Below are positions 44,722 through 57,108 of a stretch of DNA of 64,000 nucleotides, in pieces. The position numbers and the translations under genes were made by a program. This DNA is from Buxus sempervirens (taxonomy: Eukaryota > Streptophyta > Magnoliopsida > Buxales > Buxaceae). The notes under the pieces are model-generated. The model did no database searches. It was not told the DNA's origin and saw only the letters and a program-made list of their open reading frames with translations. The stretch lies in contig OX387182.1 in NCBI GenBank assembly GCA_947561395.2, positions 40,851,949 to 40,915,948 on the forward strand, in the 5' to 3' direction. Positions within the stretch are counted from its first letter, which is position 1. Each line of letters starts with the position of its first letter.

Positions 44722-44860
44722 ATCTATCTTTTGCCTTAGTCCGGCTGGTGACACTCCATCATCCGCTAGACTGTTTGATGCCATTGTCAGTGGGTGTATC
44801 CCTGTTATAGTTAGTGATGAACTTGAGCTTCCATTTGAGGGTATAATTGATTACCGTAAG
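44722..44860 (+). pseudogene. GT47 exostosin-family gene copy 2, next exon (conserved catalytic-region motif)
   Basis: After CTCCAG| it reads [20 protein letters not shown] followed by [26 protein letters not shown], the most conserved exostosin motif in plants ([30 protein letters not shown]). It ends AAG|GTATGT, a canonical donor. The following family exon (IALF...) is not found before LTR B begins near 45155, although the same exon exists in gene copy 1 at 28945. The two copies thus hold different parts of the gene. Confidence 0.8.
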
Positions 44861-45154
44861 GTATGTATTCTCGAGGCATTTACTTTTATATGATGGATTA
44901 AGTTTGTGCGTGTATATTTCCCCTGCTTTTACTTGCTGCTTGGAAGGAATAAGAAAGGCAAGAACCTGAAATACCTATCTCTATGATTTTTCACCTTCAC
45001 ATGTCATACTCTTGTCAGCAGGTGTGTCGGAATGTGTTGACACATGATTGAACACTGTTGGATGTGTCCATGTTCACTTGCTCTAATATGTATAGTGCAA
45101 CACATAAATATACATTTTTTTGATTCTTGATTTGTTAGGATTATTTTATTTTTT
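44861..45154. other. Intron-like sequence up to LTR B
   Basis: T-rich sequence follows a good splice donor at 44861. No exon is recognised. It is cut by the start of the truncated LTR B. Confidence 0.5.
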
Positions 45155-47878
45155 ATGAGCTGACAAAATTCCCGAGCAGCAAAACCGGCAAACTGTGCAC
45201 GTGGCAAAAAGCTGCACACGTGGCAAGTTGCGCAGGAAAATATCTCGGGGATCAAATCCGTAAATATCCAAACATTCAAAAGATCCTAGGGACCCATCTG
45301 AAAATATTTGAAAATATCTGAATAAATTAATATTACCAAAATATCCCAGGGACTATATCTTAATTTTCGGATTTTTTAAGCAAACCCGCAGCGGCATTAA
45401 ATGATTTAATCATTTTGTTGCTCGCACCGAGCGACAAGAGCTCGGCGCGAGCTGGGTGCCAAACTCGGCGGATCCCCCTGTCTTCATCTATAAAAGCCGC
45501 AACCTCCTTCATTGCTGGGGGTTGGGATTTTCGGGGTTGGTCATTTGAGGGTTTGCTGTTCTTCAGCATTCAAAGGTTGGAGATTTTTTCTGTGGTTGGG
45601 ATTTTCGGGGTTGGTCATTTGAGGGTTTGCTGTTCTTCGGCATTCAAAGGTTGGAGATTTTTTCTGTGGTTGGGATTTTCGAAGTTGGTCATTTGAGGGT
45701 TTGCTGTTCTTCGGCATTCAAAGGTTGGAGATTTTTTCTGTGGTTGGGCATTTTCTGGGGTTGGGCATTTGATGGTTGGGAGCTTTTCGGTTGATCATTT
45801 TAAGCTTCTTCTTCGGCATTCGAAGGTGGTCTGGGCTACCATCTTCCCCAAAGAAAAAAAACCAGACACTTGGCATCTCCCTTCCTCTCCTTCCTTGACG
45901 AATCCGAAGGAGGTCGTGCTCTTGGTGTGAGAAGAAGGAGGCTCCGGCAGCAGCTCGTGAGCTCCAGGGAACCCTCCGGCTTGCTCTGTAAAGGTTTGGA
46001 ACCAAGGTGATTCTCTCTCTGTTATTGTTTTAACATGTAGAAATTGAGCATGTTTTCCATCTCAGCATGTTATTTTTATGTTCTGGTTTGATTGATTCGA
46101 AGGGGGAGCATGTTCCCCCATGAGTTCTCCCTCTCTGTTGTATCCCGATAAAGCCCCCAGTTCCTTCCTTGTATGTTCTGTTAGTGTTTGGGTGTTCGGA
46201 CTTGTAGGTTTTCAAGGAGGTTTGATCCTCATAACTTAGGTTAGATTAATTTCCAATGGTGTTTAGAGGTCTTTTGCGGTTCTAAGGAACCCAAAGAGTG
46301 ATTACAGAGGTTAAAAAACCCTAAAAACCAGTCGGAAATGGAGCCTGAAAAGAAAAAGCAGAGAATCAGGGTATGTGCTGAGCTCGCGCTCACCTATTTT
46401 GGGTCCACCCACTTCGCGCCGAGTTCGTGCTCACCTCGCGCCGAGCTCGGGCTCACTTAGTCTTGGGTTCGCCCACTTCGCGCCGAGCTCGCGCTCACTT
46501 GGCGCCGAGCCCACGCCCACTTCTTCTTGGGTGCACTGAGCTCGCACCCACTTCTTTTTGGTGTGCTGAGCTCGTGCCCACTTCACTTTTGGGTCCGCCC
46601 ACTTCTCCTGCGGATGTTTTTTTTTCGTTTTTTCGGTCCGCCCACCTCGCCGACCTTGCGCCTAGTGTTTGAGGTCGGCGCATACCCCTAAAAAAGGCCG
46701 AATTGCCATATTTTTGAAAAATCCCAAAAATGCCCTTTACCATACCGCGGGGGGTGAAGCCCCCCGCACCCCCAACCCCGTTGTTCGCCGCGCGTCCAAC
46801 TTGTTCCTTGATACGGGTACCTCCCCTTGGACTCAGCATAGTGAGCCGGTCTCTTCTGGGTAAATGTTAGTTTTCTGCATATTCTGTAAATTTTGCTACA
46901 TGTAGATGGTATTTCCAAACCGAACCCAATAAACCAATAGGGTTTCCGGGAACCCAACATGGGACCCAGACCACCTGGTCTGACTTGATTTCCAGTGGGC
47001 CTTCCAACAGGGCCCACTCAGCCCGAACCATTCAATTTTGCTTAACTAATACAATTAAAAGATTTGAGTGGGCCGGACCACTTGAGGCCCACCCAAGCCC
47101 TATGTGGGCCATGCATGCTCAAAGTAGCTTGTGGTTTGGCCGAGACTACGGGCCGGGCCTGTCGGGCCCACCAGGCCCACAACACCAAGCAAGGTTAGGG
47201 TTTCAAAAACCCTAACGCAGGAAGTCTTGGGCTTTCAAGCCCAAGCCCAGGTAAAGGGCCCCAAGCCCAAGGCCTGGCCCGTTTTTGGAAACCTAAGCAA
47301 GATAAACTCAATGAATCACTTGGCTACCATTGTGTGGCCCACTCAGGGGCCCGTAAAGCAATCCAGCCCGCTTTGCATGAAAATAACTTACTAACCCAAC
47401 TTGAACTTCAAAATAAAATCAAGTCAAATTGAACCAAAGCCCAAAGGGCCACACTTGGCCTACCAAGGGATACTGTGGGCCTTCCAACGGGGCCCACCCT
47501 ACCAGACCCAGATCATTCTAACTAAAGAAGATAAAACCAAGTAAAGGGACCCACACCACTTTGGCGGTCCCACCAGACTTAAACAAGTGTGCATGCTGGA
47601 ATAGGAATCGGGTGAGTGAGAGACCAAAGTTGACTCAAACCAGGGAAACCATGGGACCCGTCTTTTGACAGGGCGGACCGGGGTGTCTACGGACTTCCCC
47701 GGACCATAACCAAGAACTTGCTTAGAATCTCAAGCTGCAGACCAAGCCTTAGTAGACAAAAACTTAGGCACCCAGATATCTGCCTGCACCCCATCAAGCA
47801 GTGGCGACTCCAAACAAATCCTGAGGCACGCATCGTTTTGCGTGTGCCTCGTCGTGCGGCCGAAATCAGGCGCGCACA
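45155..47878 (+). mobile_element. LTR B of the long-LTR family, 5'-truncated, followed by PBS
   Basis: It starts within the LTR (ATGAGCTGAC-type sequence just before the ABRE pair) and runs to GGCGCGCACA at 47878. Landmarks: ABRE/G-box at 45197-45205 and 45216-45224, GC-rich dyads (45420-45475), TATA (45489-45495), a ~78-bp unit in three tandem copies (about 45522-45750; TGGTTGGGATTTTCGGGGTT), donor-like ACCAAG|GTGATT (46005/46006), GAGCTCGCGC modules (46380-46600), GGCCCA-rich part with inverted telobox (47195-47216), and internal PBS-like TGGCGACTCC (47802-47811). A second TGGCGACTC lies just outside the end, at 47882-47890. Confidence 0.85.
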
Positions 47879-47881
47879 GGC

Positions 47882-47890
47882 TGGCGACTC
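47882..47890 (+). other. PBS remnant next to LTR B, at a chimeric junction
   Basis: After the LTR end come GGC and TGGCGACTC. This is the only place in the window where the long-LTR family is followed by its own leader. At 47891 the sequence switches to minus-strand RT of element 3. It shows that the family uses the same primer type as elements 1 and 2. Confidence 0.65.
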
Positions 47891-49120
47891 AATGATTGCT
47901 TTAGCTTTAGCTGAATCAATCTCAATTCCCTTCCTGCTTACTATAAAGCCTAATAATTTTCCTGATGTAGCCCCAAAGACACATTTCGCAGGGTTAAGCC
48001 TTAGACTATATTTCCTGAGCCAGTCAAACACCTTCTTCAAGTTGATCAAATGGTCTTCTTCTACACTTGATTTGGCTATCATATCATCCACATAGACCTC
48101 CATCTCCTTATGGATCATATCATGTAATAAGGCTGTCATGGCCTGTTGGTAGGTTGCCCCGGCGTTTTTAAGCCCAAATGGCATGACAGTGTAGTGAAAG
48201 GTACCCAAAGGTGTAATAAAGGCCGTTTTTTCTTGATCCTCCTTAGCCATCTTAATTTGATTGTACCCAGAAAACCCGTCCATGAATGAGAACAGGCTAT
48301 GTACAGCAGTGTTGTCCACCAATATGTCGATGTGTAGAAGTGGAAAATCGTCCTTTGGGCTTGCCTTATTCAAGTCTCTGTAGTCTACACACATTCTAAC
48401 CTTTCCATCCTTCTTTGGCACTGGCACTATATTTGCAAGCCATTCAGGGTACGTAGAGACCGCCAAAAATCCCTCTTGGAATTGCTTAACCACTTCATCT
48501 TTGACCTTCATTATCCATTCAGGTTTCAACCTTCTCAGTTTCTGTTTAATTGGCTTGACATCTGGTAGAATGGGTAGCCTATGCACAACCATGTCTGTGT
48601 CTAACCCTGGCATATCCTGATACGACCATGCAAACACATCTTCATAATCAGCCAAGAACCGTATCATTTCATCACGTTGTACTTCAGATAGGCATACCCT
48701 AATCTTTACTATTTTTGGGTCATCTTCGGTCCCTAGGTTTATTGATATGGTGTCTTCAATATTGGGTTGGACCCCCTTTTCATGACGCTCCAATTGATAT
48801 GTGATTTCTTTTGGAGGGTCGTCTTCTTCGTCTTCGGTCTCTTCTTCAACTCCCATTAGGTCAAAGTTGAGCTCGAGGTCGAAGTCATACTCAGCCTGAT
48901 CCAATTCCGTTTGCTTATATGGTTCATAAGTGGTTTGGACCTTTTTGAAAAATTTATCTTTTCTATAAAAAATTGAAAAATCTTTTTGTGTTTTTTGAGA
49001 GCCTTCTACAAAATATTTTCCTGAAGACGAAGGCTCATTAAAACCTTCAGGAAAAGGGCATTCCACTGATGGAGTTTTTTTTGGAAGCCATGTCTGTTTT
49101 CCAAACAAATGCGGCTTCAA
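47891..49120 (-). CDS. pol: Element 3 reverse transcriptase and upstream linker (fossil)
   Basis: It contains the acidic linker (DFDLELNFDLMGVEEETEDE), then RT blocks PIKQKLRRLKPEWIMKVKDE, ANIVPVPKKDGKVRMCVDYR, PFGLKNAGATYQQAMTALLH, VYVDDMIAKSSVEEDHLINL and LRLNPAKCVFGATSGKLLGF. It follows element 1 almost residue for residue. It ends at 47891 where LTR B and its PBS begin in the other direction. Confidence 0.88.
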
Positions 49121-51721
49121 AAGTAAGGGGAGTTTCCTCCCAATTGTTCAGAACAAAAGAATCTGGGGCAGGGATACAAGCCTGCTCCTCAAGTTCAGGG
49201 TCCGCATCTGAAATCACCAATACTGGGTGAGTTGCATCGCCTGCTTCTTCTGTAGGGCTTGTCCCAGATAGAACTTCTACTGCAGCCCAATCAATAAAAG
49301 GTAGCTCCTCTACTACTTCTTCTTGGTTGCCTTCTGTCATGGCAAAAAAGGCTCCCACGTCCTCAGAGAAATCCTGCTCCTATTTTGCCTGTGGCCGAGG
49401 CCCACCCAATGCTTGTGGAGGTGAAGGTGGAACATATGGTTGCACGGTGGAGGACTTGGGTTTCTGGAATGGGTTGATGTTATAGTATGGGGTTTGGACT
49501 GATCCTCAGGAGGTGACAGCTGAATCATGTGGGCAAGCTTAGGAAAAGTTTCCCTAATGTGCGGGAATTTCATATCTTCCATCTGCTCCTGTCTTTTCCA
49601 ATTCCTTTGCTTGGACCCCAATCCTGCTCTGTGAACCATCTTCTTAACCTTTACCGGTTCTATCCTTCCTTGCAGGTTAACCTCCAGACCTTTTCCAGGG
49701 TGAAAGTTGTACTTTTCCTGCACATTCTTGACCATCTTCTCAGCACAGGTCAACTTTCCTTCTCTTTCCTGATACCCCCCAGGTATGAAATTAACAGTTT
49801 CAAACCGGAAAGAGTGAAAGGCCATCTTGTTAGCAGTCATTTCCATGTTTATGTAGGGTACATCAGGGGACCACATGGGAGGAACCAAATTTTTAGCTAG
49901 GACAGTAATCACCTTTTGCCCTCTAATATATTTGACTCTTTGGTGGAGGGTAGATGGTATAGCCCTAGCCGTATGAATCTACGGCCTTCCTAGGAGTAAG
50001 TTGAAGGCTGCGGGTATATCCATCACTTCAAATGTAATGTTAAAAATATACGGTCCAATTGTGACCGGCAGTTCAACCTCCCCTAGGGAGTGTGTTTTAG
50101 AGCTGTCAAATGCTCTTATGATTCTTCCATTTTGTTTGATTTTATTTTGCTCCAGACCGAGCTTAACAAAGGTTATTGACGGGCAGACATTCAGAGCCAA
50201 CCCATTATCAATCAAGACCAAGGCTATCATGCAACCCTTACTGAGCACAGCTATGTGCAATGGGTCAACATGATGGTGCCCTGCTGGGCTGATTTCATTC
50301 TCAGAAAAAGTCATGACATTATGAGATAAAATCTGGTTCAATGTTTTTAGGCACATGGGCCCACTAAAGTATCCTTAACAAGGAGTCCCTATGTTTTTCA
50401 GAATTTAACAATAGGCCCAGTATTGAGATATGGGCAGGGACTTTGTTCAATTGCTCGACAATGTTGAACTCACTCTTTTTTATGATTTTAATGAGGTCAG
50501 CAGCCTCACTACTAGTTACCTGAGGGGCATCTTCCCCTACCTTGGCCTTTCCTTTATTTTTCTCTTCTTCCTTTTCTTTTTCTGTCTCCTTTTGCTTTTC
50601 TTCCACCCCTACACATTTTCCTGACCTCATCATGAGGTTCACTTCTTTCTTGCTTTCTGCCTCAGCTACAGGGAATGTAGTGGTGTAGCCTTCACTGTAG
50701 TTCCATGGTACAGCCGATTCAGAGTAGGAAGGCTTAGGGACATTTATCACCAAGGGAGGAAGTTTGGACTTGGATGATGAAATTTGAGTGAGAGGAACGT
50801 CTACAACCAATGGTGGAAGTTGTTTTGGTTGGGTTACAGAAGTGACTGATGCATTAAGATGGTCACAGTTTATGATCAATGGTGGTTTTGACTGAATGGG
50901 TGAAAAATGGGTGGATGGACTGCACTTGATAACCAAAGGCGGCTTTGCAATGTTTAATTGGGCCATGAGGGAGGAGGCCCGGTCCAAAGCAGAGTTAATG
51001 CTCTCAGCAGCACGATCATTTCCTTTTGAAACCATATTTATTTCTGTTTCCTTATTTATTCTGTCAAAATAAACCTTGACCGTTGTCCCTATAGGAGCAA
51101 TTAACTGGGATGGGTCAAAAGTTATTTTATCAGAGGAAATTACCCCTATGACATTAGAGGGGCCTACCCCATGATGCTGAGGCAACGGGTTTGGCCAATG
51201 TCTGTTCTGGGAGGATTGGGAGCCCCTGTATTGAAAGACAGGGTATTCTGGTCCAATAAATCCTGAATGGCATGTTTCAAAGGCCAGCACTTGTCAGTAA
51301 GGTGCCCAGGTGCACCCATGTGGTAATAACAAGTGATGGAGGGGTCAAAATTTCTCCCCTTGGATGCATTCGGATTGGGTTCTCTTAAAGTGATATACCC
51401 TGCTTGCAATAAGGTGGGAAGCAACTGAGAAGGAGTCATTGGAATAGGGGTGAAAACCCTATTTCTCCTTGCTGTGAAATAGGCATCCTTTTCCTCCTTA
51501 GTAAAAACCCTCTTTTGGTCTGAGGGTGCTGCTGGAACATTAACTCTCATGGGGGCTTGGGTAGATGGAGCAGGTGGAGTAGGAAAATGAGCAGGTATGT
51601 TGATTTGTATGGGCTTGTTAGGGCCCGACAGTGGCTGCACCATGTTCACCTCCCCTTCTTTCTTGTTCCCATTCTTCTTCAACCCACTTCCTTTCTTCAA
51701 ATTGGGGTCTTGCTGACTGAC
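49047..51721 (-). CDS. gag-pro: Element 3 gag (C-terminal part), protease and G-patch-like segment (fossil)
   Basis: Blocks from high to low coordinate: zinc-knuckle-like YYHMGAPGHLTDKCWPLKHA near 51310, Pro/Ser-rich linker, Lys/Glu-rich segment near 50530-50610, protease (NLLLGRP near 49985), G-patch-like YNFHPGKGLEVNLQG near 49690, acidic linker to 49060. It starts at 51721 where solo LTR D is inserted; the N-terminal part of gag is at 55694 onward. Confidence 0.85.
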
Positions 51722-54700
51722 TTTGCGCACCCGATTTCGGTCGCACGACGAGGCGCACGCAAAACGATGCGTGCCTCGGGATTGTTTGGAGTCGCCACTG
51801 CCTGATGGGGTGCTGGCAGACACCTGGGTGCCTAAGTTCTTCTACTAAGGCTTGGTCTGCGGCTTGAGATTCTAAGTAGGTTTTCGGTTGCGGTCTGGGA
51901 AGTCCGTAGACACCCCAGTCCACCCCGTCAAGTGACGGGTCCCATAGGTTTCCCTGGTTTGAGTCAACTCAGTTGGTCTCTCACTCACCCGATTCCTAAT
52001 CCAGCATTCAATTTTGGTTTAAGTCTGGCGGGACCGCCAAAGTGGTGTGGGTCCCTTTTCTTGATTTTATCTTTTTAATTAAAGTGATGTGGGTCTGATT
52101 GGGTGGGCCCTGTTGGAAGGCCCGCGGATTCCTTGGTGGGCTTGGTTGAGCCCACATGTCCCTTGGTGGGCCTCAGTCTAAACCTGAGAGGCCCTTTGGG
52201 CTTTGCTTCAAGTGAATTGATTTTATTTAAATTCTAGTTTGATTATTTAAGTGATTTCTATGCACAAGTAGGCCGGGACTGCTTGTGGGCCCGTGAGTGG
52301 GCCACATAATTGGTTGCAAAGTGGTTTTGATTATCTTTCTTATCTGTGCCAAAATGGGCCAAGCATTGGGCTTGGGGCCCTTTACTTGGGCTTGGGTTTG
52401 AAAGCCCAAGACTTCTTGAGTTAGGGTTTTGAAACCGTAACCTTAGTTGGTTAATGGGCTTGGTGGGCCCGATAGGCCCTGCCCTTTGCCTTGGCCAAAC
52501 CATGCATAAATATGATCAACATGCTTCAAAAATGGGCTTTGGTGGGCCTCAATGGGTTCGGCCCACTCAATTGATTTGATTGTCTTCATTTAGCAAAAAA
52601 TGGGTTTGTCGGGCTTGGTGGGCCCCGTTGGAAGGCCCACCGGAAATCATTTTGGACCGGGTCGGTCCATGGCCCATCTTGGGTTCCCGGGTGACCCAGA
52701 AACCCTACTGATTCGACTGGTTTGATCAAATAAAGCAAAAAAAAACAGCACAAGATCATAAAACAGCAAAAAAACATTCTGGCAGCGTAACCGGCCTAAG
52801 ATGCCGGTTACACACAGGGTTCTATGTATCCGGCATCTTTAGCCGGCTACACATGGGTTTCAGTTGATCCGGCCTGAGTTGCCGGATCAACTCACAGAAG
52901 CCTTTTTCTTGGATTTTTGTATTGGGGTTGGGTTTTTAGGCTCCTTGGGGTGTTCCAGGAATGGTGTGGGCCCCTGTGTGGGCCCCCAGTGGTTCGAATA
53001 GAACCAACTGGCTTCTCTTTTTCTTGGGGTTTCAAGACCAAATACCAAGGGAAATGGGTGGGGGTTTCCCCCCTCCGATCCAAATCAAAAGAATGAGTAG
53101 GGATTTGGATATCCCTACTTTAGTTTCTTTGCTAAAAAAAGAAACAAACTCTTATTGTACATGGGAGAATATCATACCAAGAAATGCATTTTTTAGTTAA
53201 AATTTAACTAAACAATAAAGTAGACCATAAAAACCAAAGCTAGATTTCCATGCATACATGCTTTGCTAGATAGTGCCATGCTTAAAGCCACTAGACATGT
53301 TCCTAATACATGAGGGAACAAACATGCTTATGAAAAGTGTGTGAAGCTACATGGAGTGGCTTCATGTGATAAATAAAAAATCAGCAGCTAACATGAAACA
53401 AAACCTTGGTATAGCATGTAAAAACAATCAATAAAACATCCTTTTTCCATGATCCTAAAAGTAAGGAATAACATGTAACTCACTTTGATGGGCATATTTC
53501 ACATCAATATATATATGTGTGAGCGTGTTTATTCGTGCTTACACAAAAAAAACTAGCAAACAGATTTTATATTCCTCCTTACTCAAATTAGACTATGGTA
53601 CACACAAACACCTAGGCATATTCATAACAAGAGAGGAAATAAGCATTCAAATAGGACATGTACAAAGCCATGTAGTGGTGATTTTATGATGCCAAAATCA
53701 GTAGATAGAGAGAAACAAAAATCATGATGAATCCCATAAAAACAGTAGATAAGGGAGGTGCTTACATGATCCTAAAAAAACAACACTCGAGCTCCAAATG
53801 ATGGTGGATGATAGAGAAATCTCACACACATTTACAACAATGTCTAAATCATATACTAATGAAATTAAAAATGAGATCGAGCATGCTCAATATATTGATT
53901 TTCAACCGTTTATACGAACCTAACATACTTAATCAAAAAGAAAGAAGATCACTTAAAGAAGGGAAGAGAAAGGGGTTTACTCATGGGACACATTAGATGA
54001 AGTGAGAGGAACATGCTCCTCTAGTAAAATGAAAGAGAACATAACAATATTACTAGAGAAAAAAAACAGCAACCCTACAATACTTTTAAAGCCAATCCTA
54101 AAGAAAAAGTCCCTTCTTCCCTTTTGCTCAAACGAAAATCTTACCTTTAAAGGGCAATTGCTCTTGTATTATCATGAAAAGAGATGGCAAAAAGAGAGAA
54201 AAATGCACACAAAATTCACAATAGAAATATTTCCATATGCATGAGACCTTACATGCTTCAATCTATCTCATGTTCACCTATGTTAAACAAAAGGTGGTAG
54301 GGGGCTCACCTTGGGGACTTATATCCTTGGGGGCTGGGTGTGAAGCTTCCTTGGAGCCAGGCAAGGGCTGGAGTAGCTTCCTTCTTGCACCAACAGCAGC
54401 TGCTCCTCTCTTGTTTGAATGGGAGAATGGAGAAGAAGAGGTGAACAAAGGGGTGGAGCAACCTCAAGGTGGTATGGGGGGTTGCAAGAGAGTTGAAGGG
54501 AAGAGAGGATTTTGGGAGGGGACGAATGGGAGAGTGGTGGGAGAGATGGGAGCCAAAGCAAAAATGAGCTCCACCCCAAATGAGAGAACCTTGCTACGTA
54601 TGGGATTGGGAGGGCTTTTATCATGTGGTCATGTGAATGTGCATGCATGCATGGGGGAGAGAGAAAGAGAGAGAGAGAGATGAGATGCATGCATGGATGC

Positions 54701-55693
54701 TCATGGGGGCGGGGGAGAGAGAGAAAGAGAGATGAGATGCATGCATGGATGCTCATGAGGGGGAGAGAGAGAGAGAGATGCATGATGCTATGATGCATGA
54801 TGCATGGGGGGTGCATGCATAGGGAACATTAATCATTAGGGGGAGAGAGAGAAAAAGTATGCATGATGCATGCATGTATGATGGTGATGGTGCCCATGTG
54901 GGAGAGAGAGGGAGAGAGAGATGTATGAGGGGTGGCATGCATGGATGATGCCCATGCATGCCCATAGGGGACATCAATCATGATCAAATCCTAATATTTA
55001 TGGATTGGTCCCTGGAACTTTGGATTTTTACAAATTTAGTCCCTGATACCTTTGGACATTTACAGATTTAGTCCTTGATATTTTTTATATTTACAGATTT
55101 AGTCCCTGATACTTTTGGATATTTACAGATTGGTCCATGGGGTATTTTCTCAAGTTTTGATACTTATGGATCTAGTCCTTGATACCCATAGATATCTGCA
55201 GCTTTACCCTTGAGATACTTTTCATTGATTTGGGTAATTACAGATTTAATCCCTGAGACCTTTTTGCTCTACTGCTTGCCACGTGTGCAGACTTTTGCCA
55301 CGTGTGCAGCTTTCTGACACACTGCCCTAGAACTTCAACTGCTTACATCTCCTTCATCCGAACTCCGATTTGAGCAAACTCAGTTGCGTTAGACTCGTAT
55401 CGGAGCCCTCCATCCAATGACATAGGGCTAAGCACTTGGCACGGGGTTCGAGGAAAAGTCAACTTTCGGCTCTCCTTTAAGTTTGACCGGCCCGCAGAAC
55501 CTTCATCCGGACTCCGATTCCAGCAAACTCAGTTGCGTTGGACTCATGTTGGGATTCTCTATCCATTGAGATAAATCAAGGTGGCCAATTATCCCTGGAT
55601 CAAAAAGTCAATTTTTCACCTCTTGGGGTTTGACTTTTTAGCCGGGTTTTGCATTTCCGGCTTTTTCGGGAGCACAAAAATGAGGTGCTTACA
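51722..55693 (-). mobile_element. Solo LTR D (3972 bp), long-LTR family, inside element 3 gag
   Basis: It has an exact target duplication CTGAC (51717-51721 and 55694-55698). Landmarks on the minus strand, from the right: TGTAAGCACC start, tandem GGATAGAG-type units (55330-55600), twin ABRE (GCCACGTGT at 55278-55286 and 55297-55305), tandem 'ggactaaatctgtaaatatc' units (55010-55260), many CATGCATG and GAGA runs (54640-54970), TATA-like CATGATAAAAG (54615-54625), donor-like AAG|GTGAGC (near 54311), CCGGC...GCCGG dyads (52786-52890), GGCCCA-rich part (52090-52660), inverted telobox-like (52421-52441) and internal PBS-like site (51788-51797). No coding region. Confidence 0.9.
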
Positions 55694-56640
55694 CTGACCA
55701 TAGCAGAGTGGTCACTTATTTTACCCGACCTGATTCCATCTTCAATTCGGTCGGCCACTTGTACCAAAGCCGCAAAATTAATGGTGGTCTGACCCACCAG
55801 GTGGCTGTAGAATGGTTGACCCAGAGTACTAATGAAAGTGGAAATCATTTCCTGCTCTAGCATGGGTGGCCTGACTTGAGAGGCTGTCTCCCTCCATCTC
55901 TTGGCATACTGTCTCACGGATTCATCCCTTCCCTTACTCATCCTCATTACATCGTACCTGTCTGGCACAATTTCTGAATTAAACTGGTACAGAGCTAGGA
56001 AGGCATCTGCTAGGTCCTTCCATCTTTTGATATTCCCATGGTCTAAGGTGGCAAACCACCTCAGAGCCGTTCCAGTTAAGCTCCTTTGGAAGAGCTAAAT
56101 CAAAACACCCTCATCCTGCCAGAACTAGCATAGGGCACCGCAGTACAGCTTCAGATGGCTCATGGGGCAGCCAGTGCCATCATATTTGTCTAAGTCTGGG
56201 CACTTGAACTTAGCCGGTAGGTTAACATTAGGGTACAGGCATAAGTCCTCAAAATTGGTGCCCCCAAAGTTGTTCACAGCCTTTAACTTCCCTCAGTTCA
56301 TCTTGGATCATTTCCAGTCTGTGCATGAACTTCCTCTCAACTTCTTCCCTCATCCTTTTCTTTTCCTTAGCTTTGTCTGATTCCACTGTCTCATCCCTGA
56401 TCACTATAGGTTCAGGGGTGGGTTCATAGATGGGCTTAGGAATAGGTTGAACCGGAGGTGGAATATTGATCTGGGGTGGAGGTGCTGGGTTGGAGGTGGA
56501 TGCTTGATTTTGGGCTTGCACTTGTTGGGCCTGCACCGACAGTATGTTCTCTAGCATTCGGGCTAGTCTGCCACCTGCTCCTGAAGCAAGACAATATCTG
56601 GATGAGGAGCATCAGCTTCAGTTTCAATGGGATTCATGGC
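55694..56640 (-). CDS. gag: Element 3 gag, N-terminal part (fossil)
   Basis: It holds LENILSVQAQQVQAQNQAST near 56500, MSHLKLYCGA near 56130-56160, the gag core (RWRETASQVRPPMLEQEMIS near 55850) and AALVQVADRIEDGIRSGKIS near 55750. It is interrupted at 55693 by solo LTR D. Very close to element 1 positions 8345-9290. Confidence 0.85.
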
Positions 56641-56872
56641 GCAAGCTTTTGATATGGTTACAGGAGCTATGATTGCAAGTGTATTAGTACTTGGCAAAAA
56701 GATAAAGGAAAAATATCAGTGCCCATTTAATCTCATTCACATGCCTAAGAATGCCTATGTGCAAGCTGGGTGAACACGAGTTTGGATTTTGTTTCTTTAT
56801 TTGCTTCTTTTTTTTTTAGAATTGTTGGAATATTCTAGGGCTTCCAACAGGTCCCACAAAAAGAGAAAATGA

Positions 56873-57108
56873 TCTGAAATTTAAAGGCTTTCAGAGGTCC
56901 GGGGGTATTTTTGGAAAAGGTCTGAAATTCAAAGGCTTTCAGAGGCCCAGGGATTTTTGCTAAAGGTCTGAAATTCAAAGGCTTTCAGAGGCCCAGGGAT
57001 TTTTGATAAAAGTCTGAAATTCAAAGGCTTTCAGAGGCCTAAAAGATCTGAAATTCAAAGGCTTTCAAAGGCCCAAATATCTGAAATTCAAAGGTTTTCA
57101 GAGGCCAC
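56873..57108 (-). repeat. Leader tandem array of element 3, truncated by LTR C1
   Basis: About seven units with the same core as in element 1 (CTGAAATTCAAAGGCTTTCA then GAGGCCC). The array stops within a unit at 57108, where LTR C1 starts. Confidence 0.9.

Larger units (their letters stand above)
47891..57108 (-). mobile_element. Gypsy element 3, Tat-like, sister of element 1, truncated at RT, split by solo LTR D
   Basis: On the minus strand: leader array (56873-57108), gag N-terminus and core (55694-56640), solo LTR D, rest of gag and protease (49350-51721), linker and RT (47891-49350). It is nearly the same as element 1 in protein and leader repeat. RNase H, integrase and LTRs are missing. 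It abuts LTR B on one side and LTR C1 on the other. Coding parts carry several breaks. Confidence 0.85.
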
